Shown: positions 48,127 through 59,079 of the stretch, piece after piece
Layout of the letters: every line of letters begins with the position of its first letter
Position numbering within the stretch: the stretch's first letter is position 1
Assembly (NCBI GenBank): GCA_003427395.1
Contig: BFEA01000121.1
Coordinates: 3,060,355 to 3,124,354 of the forward strand
Reading direction: 5' to 3'
From: Chara braunii
Lineage: Eukaryota; Streptophyta; Charophyceae; Charales; Characeae
Length of the DNA: 64,000 nucleotides
Translations under genes and position numbers: made by a program
Notes under the pieces: generated by a model
What the model saw: the letters and a program-made list of their open reading frames with translations, nothing else
What the model was told of the DNA's origin: nothing
The model's database searches: none

Positions 48127-48876
48127 AGAACCAGGAAATCGGACGTCGGGCCGCGCTGGAATAGCGGCAGGAGATGGGAAGTGTCCCTTCCGTCAAGTTT
48201 AGAATTTCGGGGGCTCGACATGGAATGGCGGGCCGTAACCTTGGGAAGGGAAAGCGCCTTCATGATGGTCGAATGTTTATCGACAGGGATGAGATTCAAC
48301 CGAGGGTCTGGGGATGACTTGTTTTCCAATTTAGAAGTAACCGGGACCTTGTATCTACTCGAGATCGGCTGACACTCGTTGGGGGTAGGAATAGCACAAG
48401 GTCACGAGCTGACGCCCGTTTTTCGGAGGGTCGCTCAGGTGTTGACACGGATAGGCCAATCGATCAGGGGTAGAAGGAACGTGGGCTTATGGACCAGGGT
48501 GGAAATGGGGAGTTGGAGGGAGTTCAGGGCATCGGCAACCCCGCTGAGATGCCGGGTCCCCCGATTCATGATAGACCTCATCTTCGGAAGCCTCGCAAGG
48601 GCGCAGGATCTGGCGGACTCAGCAAGAATTTGGGTAGACCACTTCCCACATCAAACCATTGGGATGTTCTATGACGTTGTTGTGGAGCACGAACCATTCT
48701 GGGGAAACCAGGCCCATGAATTACTGGAGGTTATCAATATTCTGATATTCGGGTTGCCACGATTAGTTTGTGCGGAATACGAACATATAATTCGGAGAGA
48801 GATCGAGGTGGGGGAAAGCTATCTAGCAAGGGTGGCTCAACTATTTGAGGAGCCTACCGAACCGGAAGGGCCATGA
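48127..48876 (+). pseudogene. Unknown tandem module, copy 3
   Basis: The frame returns to that of copy 1 and has one internal TGA near 48370. The N-terminal half has WEVSLPSSLEFRGLDMEW and ESAFMMVECLSTGMRF. The C-terminal half has RFMIDLIFGSLARAQDLADS, MFYDVVVEHEPFWGNQAHEL and YLARVAQLFEEP. The motif (G/E)PFxxN with EL or EI a few residues later is shared by the copies with small changes. Copies 1 and 3 resemble each other more clearly than either resembles copy 2. Function unknown. Confidence 0.65.
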
Positions 48877-49370
48877 GGGCGAGAGCGGGACTAGTACCAG
48901 GGGCCAAGACGCTGTGATTAATAAAAGTATACTCCGTTATGTATAAGGGGGGGGTTCACCGATGAGAATAGGGAAGGACCGTCGGACCCGGACGACCAAA
49001 AACCCGTTGCGGGATAAGGGGAACGGGAGACTCATAATGATTGCCATGACCCTAGAAGTTGAAAAAGGAATACTGACCAGGGACATTTCCAAACGGAATG
49101 CCCAACTGGAACTCCTACGCACGTCGACACGACAAAACTGGGGTGCTCTAAACAAGGTTTGTCATAAGGGAAACTAAGTCATGTCCCTTAGCTCGATAGG
49201 GCAGCAGGGCCGACCGCGGCTCCTTCTTAGGGAAGCAATCAGAGGACGGAAATAGGGAGGGGGCTACTCTCCGAATAACATAAGCCAACGAAAACAAAGA
49301 CTATGGAACCTAAATAACTCGAGCTGCTTGTGTCCTGGGGAATCCTCTGGTTTATGCAGATCTAGGCAAA
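48877..49370. other. Spacer between module 3 and gag of element 2
   Basis: About 500 bp without a recognisable gene. Confidence 0.4.
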
Positions 49371-51778
49371 ATGGCGACGGAAGATGAGACAGATAATTGT
49401 AGGAGCGAGGGAGGACCAGGCTTAGGAGGCAGTGCCGTACAAAGTGAAGAGGATCGGAAAGACAGAGAATCGATAAATCCGGATGGTACCAAGGGGAACA
49501 GGCAAGAAATCTCCTCAGGAGAAAGCTCGGGGAAAGCTGAGGGAAACAAGCAAGAGACCAAGGAGACTAGGGGGGGTAGAAATAAGGACGGGACAGACCC
49601 CCATAATTCAGATGGAGTTGTGTCTAAGAAAGTGAGAGTCACGGATGTGCGGCGCAAACTAGCGAAAATAGAAAAGAGGACCGCATAGTACAAGGCAAGA
49701 TTGATTGAGGAGATGATGACTGGGAATGAGGAAGGCCCCCCGCGGGAAGAACCGCCAGACGAACGGAAAGCCGGCCGAGGCGGAAGTAGACAAGCGGGTA
49801 AGGATAGTGACCGCGGAGGGACACCAAGCAAGTGGAGGAAGGAGAGAGAACTCCCCGGGGATGGAAGCGGAGAAAGTTACGAATCCACCAGCCACAGATA
49901 GCAGGGCTCGCCACCTGTCGGCCACACCAGCAGTAATGCGAGGGTGTGAAGGGCTCTGGGGCCGTAGGGAAAGGGTGTTGCGATGGTTTGACCCGGAAGG
50001 GACTGCAAAGACTAGAGAAGGACAGAGGGTCGGCGAGGAAGGGCAGGATACTCATACGGCGGGTGAGGCCCAGTAGCTCCGAAGGCGGCCTCAGAAAGAT
50101 AGTGTCGTCCCTCACACGAGCAATAAACAAAAACCAAGACTACCTCGCAGACGCTAAGAAAAAGTTGACATTTGATGGGGCAAACATCACGGAGTTCCTA
50201 ATAGATTATGAGAACCTGGCTGTGTTGTTGAAGTGGACCGAAGAAGAAAAGATTGACCACCTAGGACAGCATGTGTCATTGAGCCTGGGATGAGACATAA
50301 TGGTCATCGTAGCCGCGAGTCGATCTTGGAAGGAAACCCGGGATGCAATGATGAGGAAGTACCTGGCAACGGAGAAAATGGCAACAGAGGCCGACTTAGC
50401 GGCAGTTCAAAGAAGGAACAGCGGAGAAAATGGCAACAGCGGCCGACTTACCCTGGCAGCGCTAAGGATCCCCAGGGTTACGGACCGGACAATGAACAAG
50501 TACTTCCTCAGGTAGTTCTCCGAGTTGGACAAGGACAAGATCATGTCGGCTTACCAACAGGCGAGCAAATTTGTAAACACCAAGGATGTTGATTTCAGTA
50601 CGGTAACGAATCTGGCCGAGAAGACAGTAGTGACCGAAACATTGGCCTTGCTTAAGGAAGGGGAGGTCACAGACATGACCAGTAGAACAGGCGACAAGGT
50701 AAAAAGAGGGATTGAAAGTCTACATGAACGTGTGCACGGAGTCGACAATAAGATTGAAAGGGTGGAGAACGTGTTGATGGTTATGCAGGCGCAAGTATCC
50801 CGACCCGCCCTCCCTCGCCAAAAAGCCGTAGTCCTGGCAGGAGTAACCAGCCGTGGATTCAGTCGGAGAGATCCCACTAATGAGCAATGCAGGTACTGCA
50901 TCGCGGTGGGATATTTTGTGCGCGTATGTCCAAAGCTCAACCACAATATAAAAAGGAGATGTACCAGATCATGCAAGGGGGAAATATTCAGACCACAGGG
51001 AGAGCGGGTGAATTGGAACTTGCCAGGGGGAATGCAACGCGTCATTATCATGCTCAATGGGTTAGAGATAGCGGCAGTAGAAGCTGAGCAGGTGGTCGAT
51101 ATCATCTGGGACCAACTCCGGGGCCGCGGGCCGCAGATCAACTTCATTTTGGAAAGCGGCAGACGAGATAGGGTGAACGCGACTACTCGACTAGGGATGG
51201 TTGGGAGAAGGATTATCTGTAACGCTGTGATGAAGGAAGTTGTTGGGGGCTCCGCGACCCAGGCAGAGCCCGAGGCCGAGGAACCAGAGAAAGTGTATGG
51301 GAAGCCTAGGGAAGAGGAGCCTACAGACAAGGTCACCACTGCTAAGAAAACGTTTAGGTATCAAATCCCGATCCTAACCATGCCTGAGATCGATGACACC
51401 CTTAGCAAATTGCTAGGAACCATGGTGTCGGTATCGTTTCACACCATGTTGCAGGCCAGCCCCAGGTTGCTCAAAGGGCTTAGACAACTGTTGACTCGGC
51501 GGCGTGCAGAGATAGACGAAAACCTCGAATCACCGGAAGAGGAAAGGGAGGAGGAAGCTCCACAAGAAGTCGCTAATCCTCAGAGAAGTCCCGAGGATTT
51601 GGAGAACTTAGAGAAGGCCTTTGCGGACATCCACCTGAGCTTGCCAGACCACGAAGGCGGAAAGGTTATGAGGGCTCCACTGGGGACGAAGCTTAGTTTC
51701 CATGCGCTGCCCGTAGGAAAAATAAAAGTGCAGATCGGAACACATCACACATACGTTCTAGTAGACGAAGGTGCATAA
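49371..51778 (+). pseudogene. gag: gag of element 2, with frameshifts and stops
   Basis: A charged N-terminal segment (49371-49901, stop at 49686) is followed in another frame by the capsid region from 49946. That region has KLTFDGANITEFLIDYENL and WTEEEKIDHLGQHV, then SWKETRDAMMRKYL, with stops at 50291 and 50513. A 52-bp tandem duplication (repeat starts at 50370 and 50422) shifts the frame. From 50525 the frame is open for 417 codons: a coiled linker, a knuckle CRYCIAVGYFVRVC whose His is Tyr, PQGERVNWNLPGGM, the pre-protease block ASPRLLKGLRQLLTRR, and the start of protease at VLVDEGA. It packages RNA in intact relatives; this copy is defective. Confidence 0.8.
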
Positions 51779-51870
51779 ATCACACTCATAAGAAGAGATT
51801 TCACAACAATTACCGGGTGGGTGGTTAACAAGGAAGTAATGGGAAGCATCCGAGACTGTGTATCTTTTTA
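51715..51870 (+). pseudogene. pro: Protease of element 2, first part
   Basis: The frame reads TYVLVDEGA, a TAA stop, then ITLIRRDFTTITGWVV. Relatives have DTG or DSG followed by a hydrophobic segment, so DEG replaces the active-site triplet and a stop follows it. The domain is cut near 51870 by an insertion and resumes near 53707. Confidence 0.75.
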
Positions 51871-52016
51871 ACGCAGAACGGGGGAATTAAACTCCCGCTG
51901 AATCCCGTTAAATTCAAAAAAATCCCGTTAAATTCATGTTAAACACGAAACTGGGCCTCTCTTACGCTTTTCGAAAAAACGGAATTGATGCACGGGGTCC
52001 GGAACATGTGGCACTA

Positions 52017-52052
<36 letters not shown>

Positions 52053-53695
52053 ACCCCCGAACCACCTCCCATCCGCCCCCACATCCCCCAACCCCCAACG
52101 CCCCAATTATGTGTGTGTAGGTGTGTTGTGTGTGTGCGTATGTGTGTATGTGTGTGCCTACGCGTGAGAGTGTGTCTGTGCATGAATATGAATGTACGCG
52201 CGTGTGTTTGTGTATATGTGTGTGTGTGTGTGTGCATGATTGTTGGCGTGTATCCATTGTTTCCCTTTTGAGGGATATTGTTTTTTCCCGTTGAAAACAG
52301 GGGGCGGGCGATATGGGTTTGGGCGGTCGATTTGGGTCTGTGTTTTTTTTTTTTTCTCTTCTACTGTACAAGGAAGATGAGCAATAGCGAACTTCAGAAA
52401 TCAAACAACATCATATACACAAGACCAGATAGTCGGGACCTCGAACCAACAGCAGAATTGCATCACGAGTTTCACCAAATAAGAAGACANCAAGAGCTCA
52501 TAATTGACAATGCTGGTAAACTCTCATCATCATCATCAATGAAAAACCAATGTTGATATCCTATCTGGCGCTCAACGCCCAGACTACAGATGGTAGATCC
52601 TATCTAGCCTAGACTACAATGTCGAAGATGACGTCAACAACTTTCCCGAAGTACGAGCATACAGCGACCAATGTCGCACGTTTCCAACACTAGGTATGTC
52701 TCTCGCCTTACTAACGACCTCGTTCCCCAACACACAAATGTCACTTGCACCCATGCACCACCCTGCAGCACGCCCAACTTACAGCAGCGCAGCTCGGCTA
52801 TGGCTGCCTGCTCCTTCCTGCTCGCCCGTGAGCGCGTGAGTGCCAGCGAGCTACAACGCGGCAGCGCTTACGCAGCACGCAGCCAGCACCCGAATGCCCA
52901 ATGTGGAGGCAGACCCTTTGCTATATCGAAGTGGCCTGCCAGTGTTCAGTCCCAGGAAGCTTCCAGTAGGCCCCGGTAGCCTGAGGCCCAGCACGAACGA
53001 GAACAGGCCTTGGGCCTGAGGTGGTTGCATGCCCCCAACTGCCTTTGGTCTGTGTTTGGCCTAGTACCCGTATCCAGCCCAGGGCCTGCTTTCCATACAT
53101 TCACACAGGCGGCCCAGGGCCTGGGTTCTCTCAACCAACTGACGCACGACTCATGCAACCTGCTATAGGCCCAATTTTGTGTGTGTGTTTTTTTTTTTTC
53201 TTTTTTTTTTTTCTTTTTATGGTTTTGATTTTTTTTTAAATACACAAAGTTCTAAAAAAATAAAATAAAAAATAAATTGTTGTACATCTTTGAAAGATCT
53301 ACAACCCTATATTTTTTATTTGTTTTTCTGTTTTTGTTTTAGCCCATAAAAAAATTGTATGAAACCCAAAACAAAAACACTCATTTCATTTTAATTTTTG
53401 TTTTTTTCATTGTGTGTTTATGTTTTTGATTTTTTTTTTAAACATAAAAAAATAAAAATAAAAATACAAGGTTCTAGTCCTCAAAACAACCTACAACCCC
53501 ATTTTTTTATTTTTGTTTTTGGATAATTTTTAGCCCAGGAAAAAATTCATCGCGGACCCCGTTAATTCACGTCCAACGCGCGTTTGAACGGGAGTTTAAT
53601 GCGAATTCAACGCGAGTTGATTTTTTCAACGTGGAACCCTCGTTGAATTCAAAATCGGACACACAGATCCGAGGGGCTGGTGGCAAAATCCCGTT
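51871..53695. mobile_element. 1.8-kb insertion splitting the element 2 protease, probable TIR element
   Basis: It separates two halves of one protease gene. A perfect 12-bp inverted repeat, ATTAAACTCCCG, lies near both ends (51886-51897 and 53589-53600), and a GGGGTCCG/CGGACCCC pair lies inside it (near 51993 and 53552). TTTTTA occurs at both junctions and could be a target duplication. The inside has an A run (52020-52047), a GT-rich tract (52110-52240), one N at 52490, T-rich tracts and no transposase that I recognise. The exact ends and class are uncertain. Confidence 0.55.
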
Positions 53696-53706
53696 TTTAG
53701 GATAAG

Positions 53707-54064
53707 TCAGCAATGTGAGGTCAAGGCAGGCATCCAGGAGTTGATTTGGTCATTTGAGCGGATGACCGTGCTAGACGAGATGGACCATGACATAATTCTC
53801 GGGAGACCATGGTGTGCCAATGTAGAAATGATAGGGATGCATCTGCATGACGACACATACATGGTAGACCTAGAGGATCCAGTAACTGGCCGTGGGGAAC
53901 TCCTCCGACTCATCGGGACCGGAGGGGACCCACCTAAAGGAAAGTTAGCAACGTGGTCGCCGTCGTTCGAAGATAGCACACAGAATGGGGCTTTTACGCG
54001 AATGAAGGGTATGAGAGAAAGGGTAGAGATTATGATTGAGGAAGCATTCAATAAGAAAGAATGA
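53707..54064 (+). pseudogene. pro: Protease of element 2, second part
   Basis: This continues in the same frame as the gag-protease ORF after the insertion. IWSFERMTVLDEMDHDIILGRPW includes the LGRPW landmark of the Gypsy protease C-terminal half. It is followed by MVDLEDPVTGRGELL and ends in TGA at 54062. Confidence 0.8.
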
Positions 54065-54070
54065 ATCAAG

Positions 54071-55992
54071 ATGGGCCTGCCCAAGAAGAAGAGAAGGCAG
54101 GAGGACGAAGTCTTAGGTGTTATGATGGCAGAAAGGGAATCAGAAGTCAAACTCGGAGTCAACCTGCCCAGACGGAAAGAGGTGCGGAAAGAGGTACCGG
54201 AAATCGCACTCGAAATCCCCAACTTATGGAGAAGTACAGAAGGGGTATTGTCTGAATGGGAAAATAGTCAGTATTCAACCACGGGTCGCGGAGGTAACAA
54301 GAGTAGCCCCGACCGTTCATTTTTTAGGAGAAGGATCCCGGAAGGAAGTGTTCGAAAGTACAAGCTAGTAGGGAAGAATGCTAAGCCGGTCTCCATTCTG
54401 CTAGAGACCTCCAAGGAAGAGTCATGGAAAGGGAGGAAGAAGTCCTTCAAGTGATCCGAGAGAGGCGAGCGACGGAGGGGCATCGGATACCAGACGAGGT
54501 AGCTGATACAATGAAGATAGGAATAAAGGGATTCATAACGGAAGAAGAAACCCTCCTGATCAAAATGACATGTCAGGAGTTTCATCTGACATTTGCCTTT
54601 AGTGATCACCAAAAGAGGCGATTAGACGGGAAGCTAATTCCCCCGGTCAGAATCCACACGGTAGAGAATGAGTGCTGGAATGACAAGGGTTCGTTCTATG
54701 AATTTGGGATAGCAGGGGAAGTGAGAGACCTTCTTTGAGCAAAGATGGACTCCTTCGTCGCAGAGCCTACGACATCACCATACACGAACAGGTGGTTCGT
54801 CTTTCGAAAACCCAACAAGACGCTGAGATGGATTCAAAATCTGCAGAAGTTGAATGTAGTAACCATCCGGGATGTTGGTTCGCTACCTCAGGCCTGTTTA
54901 TTAGCAGAGTCTCACACCGGCCGAAGCATTTACTCCCTGATAGATTGTATTCTGGGTACGACCAGCCTCCATTGGATACTCGGGACAAACCGTACACCGC
55001 GATGCACACCCCCGTAGGCCAGTTGCAGATGCAAGTGACCCTTGTGGGCTTTACGAACGGAGCTGCCGAAGCGCAAAGGAGAATGCTCGTCGTAGCCGGA
55101 GACATGTTTCCAGAGAAGTGTGAACCCTACATCGACGACAACCCGATCAAAGACGCCAAGGAGAAGGACGAGACGAAAGTCCGACCAAGAATTCGAAAAT
55201 TTGTGTGGGATCATCTGCAGGACATCAAAGGCTTACTCCGCCGGTTTCTAGTATACAACATTACGGCTAGCGGACCAAAAAGTATTCTGGTCGTACCGGA
55301 AGTGACCATACTTGGATTCTGATGTGGCGTATATGGAAGGCAGTCAGACCCGGCAAAGACCGATAAGATATCACAGTGGCCAACGCCCCTGCGCACAACG
55401 ACGGAGGTAAGAGCATTCTTAGGCGTGGTCGACTTTTGGAGGATTTTCATTAAAATTTGTGCCAAGATTGTTGAGCCTATTAAGGCCATGATCAAAGAAG
55501 AAGGAACCATGGATTGGACGGAGGAGCGAGAGGGAGCCGTCCAAACCCTCAAGGACATACTAACGTCTGAGCAAGTCGCCTTGGTAGCGCCCTGATTTAA
55601 CGAAGAAGTGGGATTGTCATTCATCCTAGAGACGGACGGAGGACCCCTGGCCGTAGTTGGCGTACTGATTCAAAGGGATGAGGAAGGGAAAAAAAAAACA
55701 ATTAGGTTCGAAAGTAGAACCCTGAACTCCGCATATCGGCAGTACTCATAGTTCAAGAATGAGATCCTAGTCATTTTGCATTGTCTCAAGACCTTCCAAG
55801 CCTACCTATTTGGGAGGCGGGTCATCCTAAGAATCGACCCAACGAATGTCCCAGGGGCTCTAAAGAACTACAAGCCTATAGACCCGACGGTGGGAAGATA
55901 GGTAGGATTCATCTGGCAGTTCGATTACAAGATCGAACGAATTGTTGGACTGAAAAACAAGGCCGAAGGGCTAAGCTGGGTCTGTAAGGGGT
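54071..55992 (+). pseudogene. pol: Reverse transcriptase and RNase H of element 2, three frames
   Basis: The linker is at 54071-54451 and the RT N-terminus at 54424-54738. The palm begins near 54745 (NRWFVFRKPNKTLRWIQNLQ, TIRDVG, SIYSLIDC), shifts frame near 54960 (YDQPPLDTRDKPYTAMHTP) and reaches the catalytic CEPYIDDNPIKD. Thumb and RNase H follow with stops at 55320, about 55594, 55749 and 55900. RNase H shows ETDGGPLAVVGVLIQ, KNEILVILHCLKTF, RIDPTNVPG and KNKAEGLSWV. The FIDD/YIDD-x-PIK and GYDQ style matches element 1 and differs from ordinary chromoviruses. The stop at 55749 stands where element 1 has Gln (YSQF), which fits C-to-T change. Confidence 0.85.
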
Positions 55993-55999
55993 AGAAGAT

Positions 56000-57382
56000 G
56001 TGGAGCCTATAGACGCGTTCCTTGAATACGAAGGAGGGACCCTTGCAGTGGATAATGAAATGATGGGCGAAGGATGCGCGTCGGGAAAATTGTTGATTCG
56101 GACCTTGGAAAAAGGGGCTTTTGCCGTAGTAGCAGAACTTAGAGAAGGATCAGTCACCACTCGAGGACGCAAGGAGGAAAAGGATTTGTCGGGAGCAATG
56201 GTAGGACCGAAGGAGGAATTGATAGCAATGGCGGTTGATGGAGGTCGGGAAGCTGTGATAAGCCTGGTGGAGTCTTGGGAACGAAAAAAGTTGCAGCTGA
56301 TAGTAAACGAGATGCAGGAGAGAAAGGACGAGGATCAGTAAGGAACATAATTTTTCTATGTTCAGATGTACGAAGGGATTTTCTAAGAGATTGGATTGTT
56401 ACTGGTAGGAAACAAACAACCCATGAAAGTCAGCCTTAAAGCAAGGGAGGAGGCCGAGAGGTACGTACTAAGGAGTGGTCATTTGTTCAAAAGGGAGGAA
56501 GGTGTTATGCCTAGAACAGTTGTATGCGGAAGGTCTAGGCAGTTGGACGTGATCCAGACAATGCACGACGGACTAGCAGGAGGACATCGATCGTCCAAAG
56601 GAACTCTCACAAAGATGACACCTCTCTATTACTGGCCAGGCATGGCAGGTATGGCCGCCACGTACTGCCAGACCTGCCTAATCCACCAGGAGCGGAGCTC
56701 GGCATGGGTCTTCGAACCACTTAGGCCAACTCGGGTGCTGGGACCAGGACATCTGTTTCACCTTGACCTTGCGGTTATGCCCGTGTCCAATGATGGGTAC
56801 AGGTATATCCTGGATGCGCAGGACAACTTGAGTGGGTTCGTGGAGGCGGTCGCTCTTAAGAAAAAGATGGGGAAAAGCATAGCAAATTGGATAGAGGACT
56901 TCTACTTGAGGCATCCCTTCATCAGGAGGTTTATAGCAAATAATTAAACGGAATTTATGAACCAAGAAGTGTAGGGAATGCTTAAAAGGCTCTGTGTACC
57001 GATCAAACTCATCGAGCCGTAACACCCGGAGGCCAATGCACCTGTGGAAAGGGGGCACCAGACCTTAAAGAACACAATTGCGAAGCTCGCAGCAGACAAT
57101 CTGGGAAGTTGGCCTAGATATCTTAAGCAGGTTGTCTTCTTAGAGAACATGACACCTAAGAGGAGAACGGGGTGCATCCAGGCGGAACTTTGGTATGGAA
57201 GGGAGATCGACTTTCTCGTGGACGCCTTGATATCTACTTGGAACAGGCTAGATGATGATCTCTGTATGACCACGGAAGAATTGATTGAGGCACGATGTCA
57301 ACAAATCCTTAGAAACGAGGAAGTCATGGAAGGCATTGCTAAGGGAGTACTAAACCGCAGGATGAGGGACAAGGCAAGATAG
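56000..57382 (+). pseudogene. pol: RNase H-integrase linker and integrase core of element 2
   Basis: The linker is at 56000-56341 and the integrase frame runs from 56396. The zinc region has MHDGLAGGHRSSKG and YCQTCLIHQERS. The core has LFHLDLAVMPV (first Asp). Then comes RFIANN, a TAA stop and TEF, where relatives have a DNGxEF-type motif, so the second catalytic Asp is Asn and the Gly is a stop. ANAPVERGHQTL follows (catalytic Glu present). The spacing matches element 1 residue for residue over most of the domain. It is inactive. Confidence 0.85.
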
Positions 57383-57418
57383 AACCCGGTTAAGAACATC
57401 CGAAAGGAACCACTTCAG

Positions 57419-57673
57419 GTGGGAGAGACAGTATTGGTAAGGAACTCGGCACTAGAAAGTACCTGGTCTGTGCAACTAGGGAGGAGGTTCAAAGGCCCCT
57501 ACCGGATCGCTAAGCGGGTGGGACTGAACACCTTTCAATTGAAAGACTTTGATGAAAGAGGATTGAAGGGACCCTTCCCGGGGCAACGATTGGTCAGGTT
57601 TCTAAGTCGGGACCCAGTGGAACAATGGCTTCAGGAGGCCCAGGATAAGGAAACCGAGGAATCTACAAGCTAA
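57419..57673 (+). CDS. pol: Integrase C-terminal GPY/F-like domain of element 2
   Basis: VGETVLVRNSALES is followed by RRFKGPYRIAKRVGLNTFQL, matching the element 1 tail (LGPYRIVRCGKFGAYQI). It is in the same frame as the integrase core, is preceded by a stop at about 57380, and has no chromodomain after it. Confidence 0.8.
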   Translation: MGETVLVRNSALESTWSVQLGRRFKGPYRIAKRVGLNTFQLKDFDERGLKGPFPGQRLVRFLSRDPVEQWLQEAQDKETEESTS

Positions 57674-58071
57674 GAACTTACGGTAACCTTGCTCACACTG
57701 CATTTTGTCTCTGACTACGACTGTGGGAATTTCCTTTGTGGGAGGGGGCAATGACTTGGGCTGATTGAGAGTGCAGGGCGGGATGCCCAGGAACGTCTGT
57801 GCCAATGGGGTTTCGTTTGTGTGTGGTAATGGAAAAAGTTGTCGGGAGCATTGTACCATAGTTTTTTAGGGAAAAATAAAGGGATCTTTACGAATGCGTC
57901 ATCTGCATGAAGGGGGCAATGTACGATAAGGGTTTTGAGCAAGGGATACTGGGAACACTCTGGGGGAAAGGGGCATTCTCCTACCAAAATTGGGGCGGAC
58001 GTGTGTATGGGGGGCTCGGTGGGTGTTGTTTTGTTATACAAGATTAGGAAAGAAGCTTTAAAAAAACGAAA
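57674..58071. other. Spacer between integrase and the 3' ORF of element 2
   Basis: About 400 bp with no frame or motif I can support. Confidence 0.4.
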
Positions 58072-59079
58072 ATGGAATTCGGCAACGAAAATGATAGTGG
58101 TGCCATCAATAGGCCCAGCGAAAGGGGGGAAGCAGGACCAAGTCAAGAGCAGAGGCCCATGAAGAGAAAACTGTATATAGGATACCTGTCCAAGCAAGTG
58201 GTAGGCAGGGGAGCGAGAAAGCGTGTGTGTAGAGGGTCTTCGCCCCTCCGGAAGGGAGAAGGTATACATATCTTATCCGGAAGTGAGAGCGAGGAAGAAG
58301 GGGCGAGTGTGGGAGAAGGGGGCAGAGCAGCAGGTGAAAAGACTCGCGCCTCTGCCGAAGGAAGGGCCAAGAGATGCGAGCAGCATGAGCCTTGGCATGG
58401 GGAGAACGAGGGGAGGCAGGACATTTGCGACGGATGCGAAGATGGGGAAGAGAGAAGGAAAAACCCGCGTGAAGAGTGGAGTGGCAACGACAGTTGTGAG
58501 GGGAGATACCCAGACTTTGAGGAAGGATATAGGAGGAGGACAAAGATCCCTTATAATCTAGATCCGAAGAACTTCATGGGTGAGTTCAGCCCCATACGGG
58601 CGGAAGAGGATGTGGACGAGGAGGAGGAAGTGCAAGAGGTTATAGAGATCAGCAATGACGATGAGAAGGATAAGATTTCAAGGCCCAGAGAAGAAAGGCG
58701 ACCCCCGGCGAACCGACCGCGCGGAGGATCCTTCAGATGGGAGGATGAGTTTGGACCGACGCCCAGTCATTGGTTTGAGCAGTGGCTTAGCGTAATCAAG
58801 CACGATTGGATTATCAAGGTCAGGGAATTCATGGAGGCGGGAGTCGCGGTCACGCCCTTGGACTTTTACAATGAGAAGGAACTGCAAGAAATTGCGAAGA
58901 GGAAGAGAGAAATCCTGGCCTCCGGCTTGGGAGTTAAAAAGCCAGCAGAAAGACAGGATGGGCAAGGGACCGAGCGAGATGAGACACGTGACAGTAATAA
59001 GGATTACATGTTATCAGCATTGAACAATAATTGTGCTTTCCTTTTGCAAATTTGGGATGACAAAGCTTGTAGAGTATGA
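58072..59079 (+). CDS. Intact 335-codon accessory ORF of element 2, function unknown
   Basis: An uninterrupted frame begins with ATG about 400 bp after the integrase tail, while every other gene of this element is broken. The first 220 residues are highly charged and probably disordered. They hold a basic KRKLYIGYL segment, a HILSGSESEEE segment and EVIEISNDDEKD near residue 190; the last two look like SUMO-interaction motifs. Residues about 240-310 look folded and helical (HWFEQWLSVIKHDWIIKVREF, then YNEKELQEIAKRKREIL). It stands where element 1 has its second gag-like ORF, but I see no knuckle or capsid block. It may be an accessory protein or a captured gene. Confidence 0.6.
   Translation: MEFGNENDSGAINRPSERGEAGPSQEQRPMKRKLYIGYLSKQVVGRGARKRVCRGSSPLRKGEGIHILSGSESEEEGASVGEGGRAAGEKTRASAEGRAKRCEQHEPWHGENEGRQDICDGCEDGEERRKNPREEWSGNDSCEGRYPDFEEGYRRRTKIPYNLDPKNFMGEFSPIRAEEDVDEEEEVQEVIEISNDDEKDKISRPREERRPPANRPRGGSFRWEDEFGPTPSHWFEQWLSVIKHDWIIKVREFMEAGVAVTPLDFYNEKELQEIAKRKREILASGLGVKKPAERQDGQGTERDETRDSNKDYMLSALNNNCAFLLQIWDDKACRV

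Noticed and set aside
52671-53245. ORFs within the insertion in the element 2 protease
   Set aside because: They are short, end in T-rich or poly-Lys tracts and have no transposase signature.
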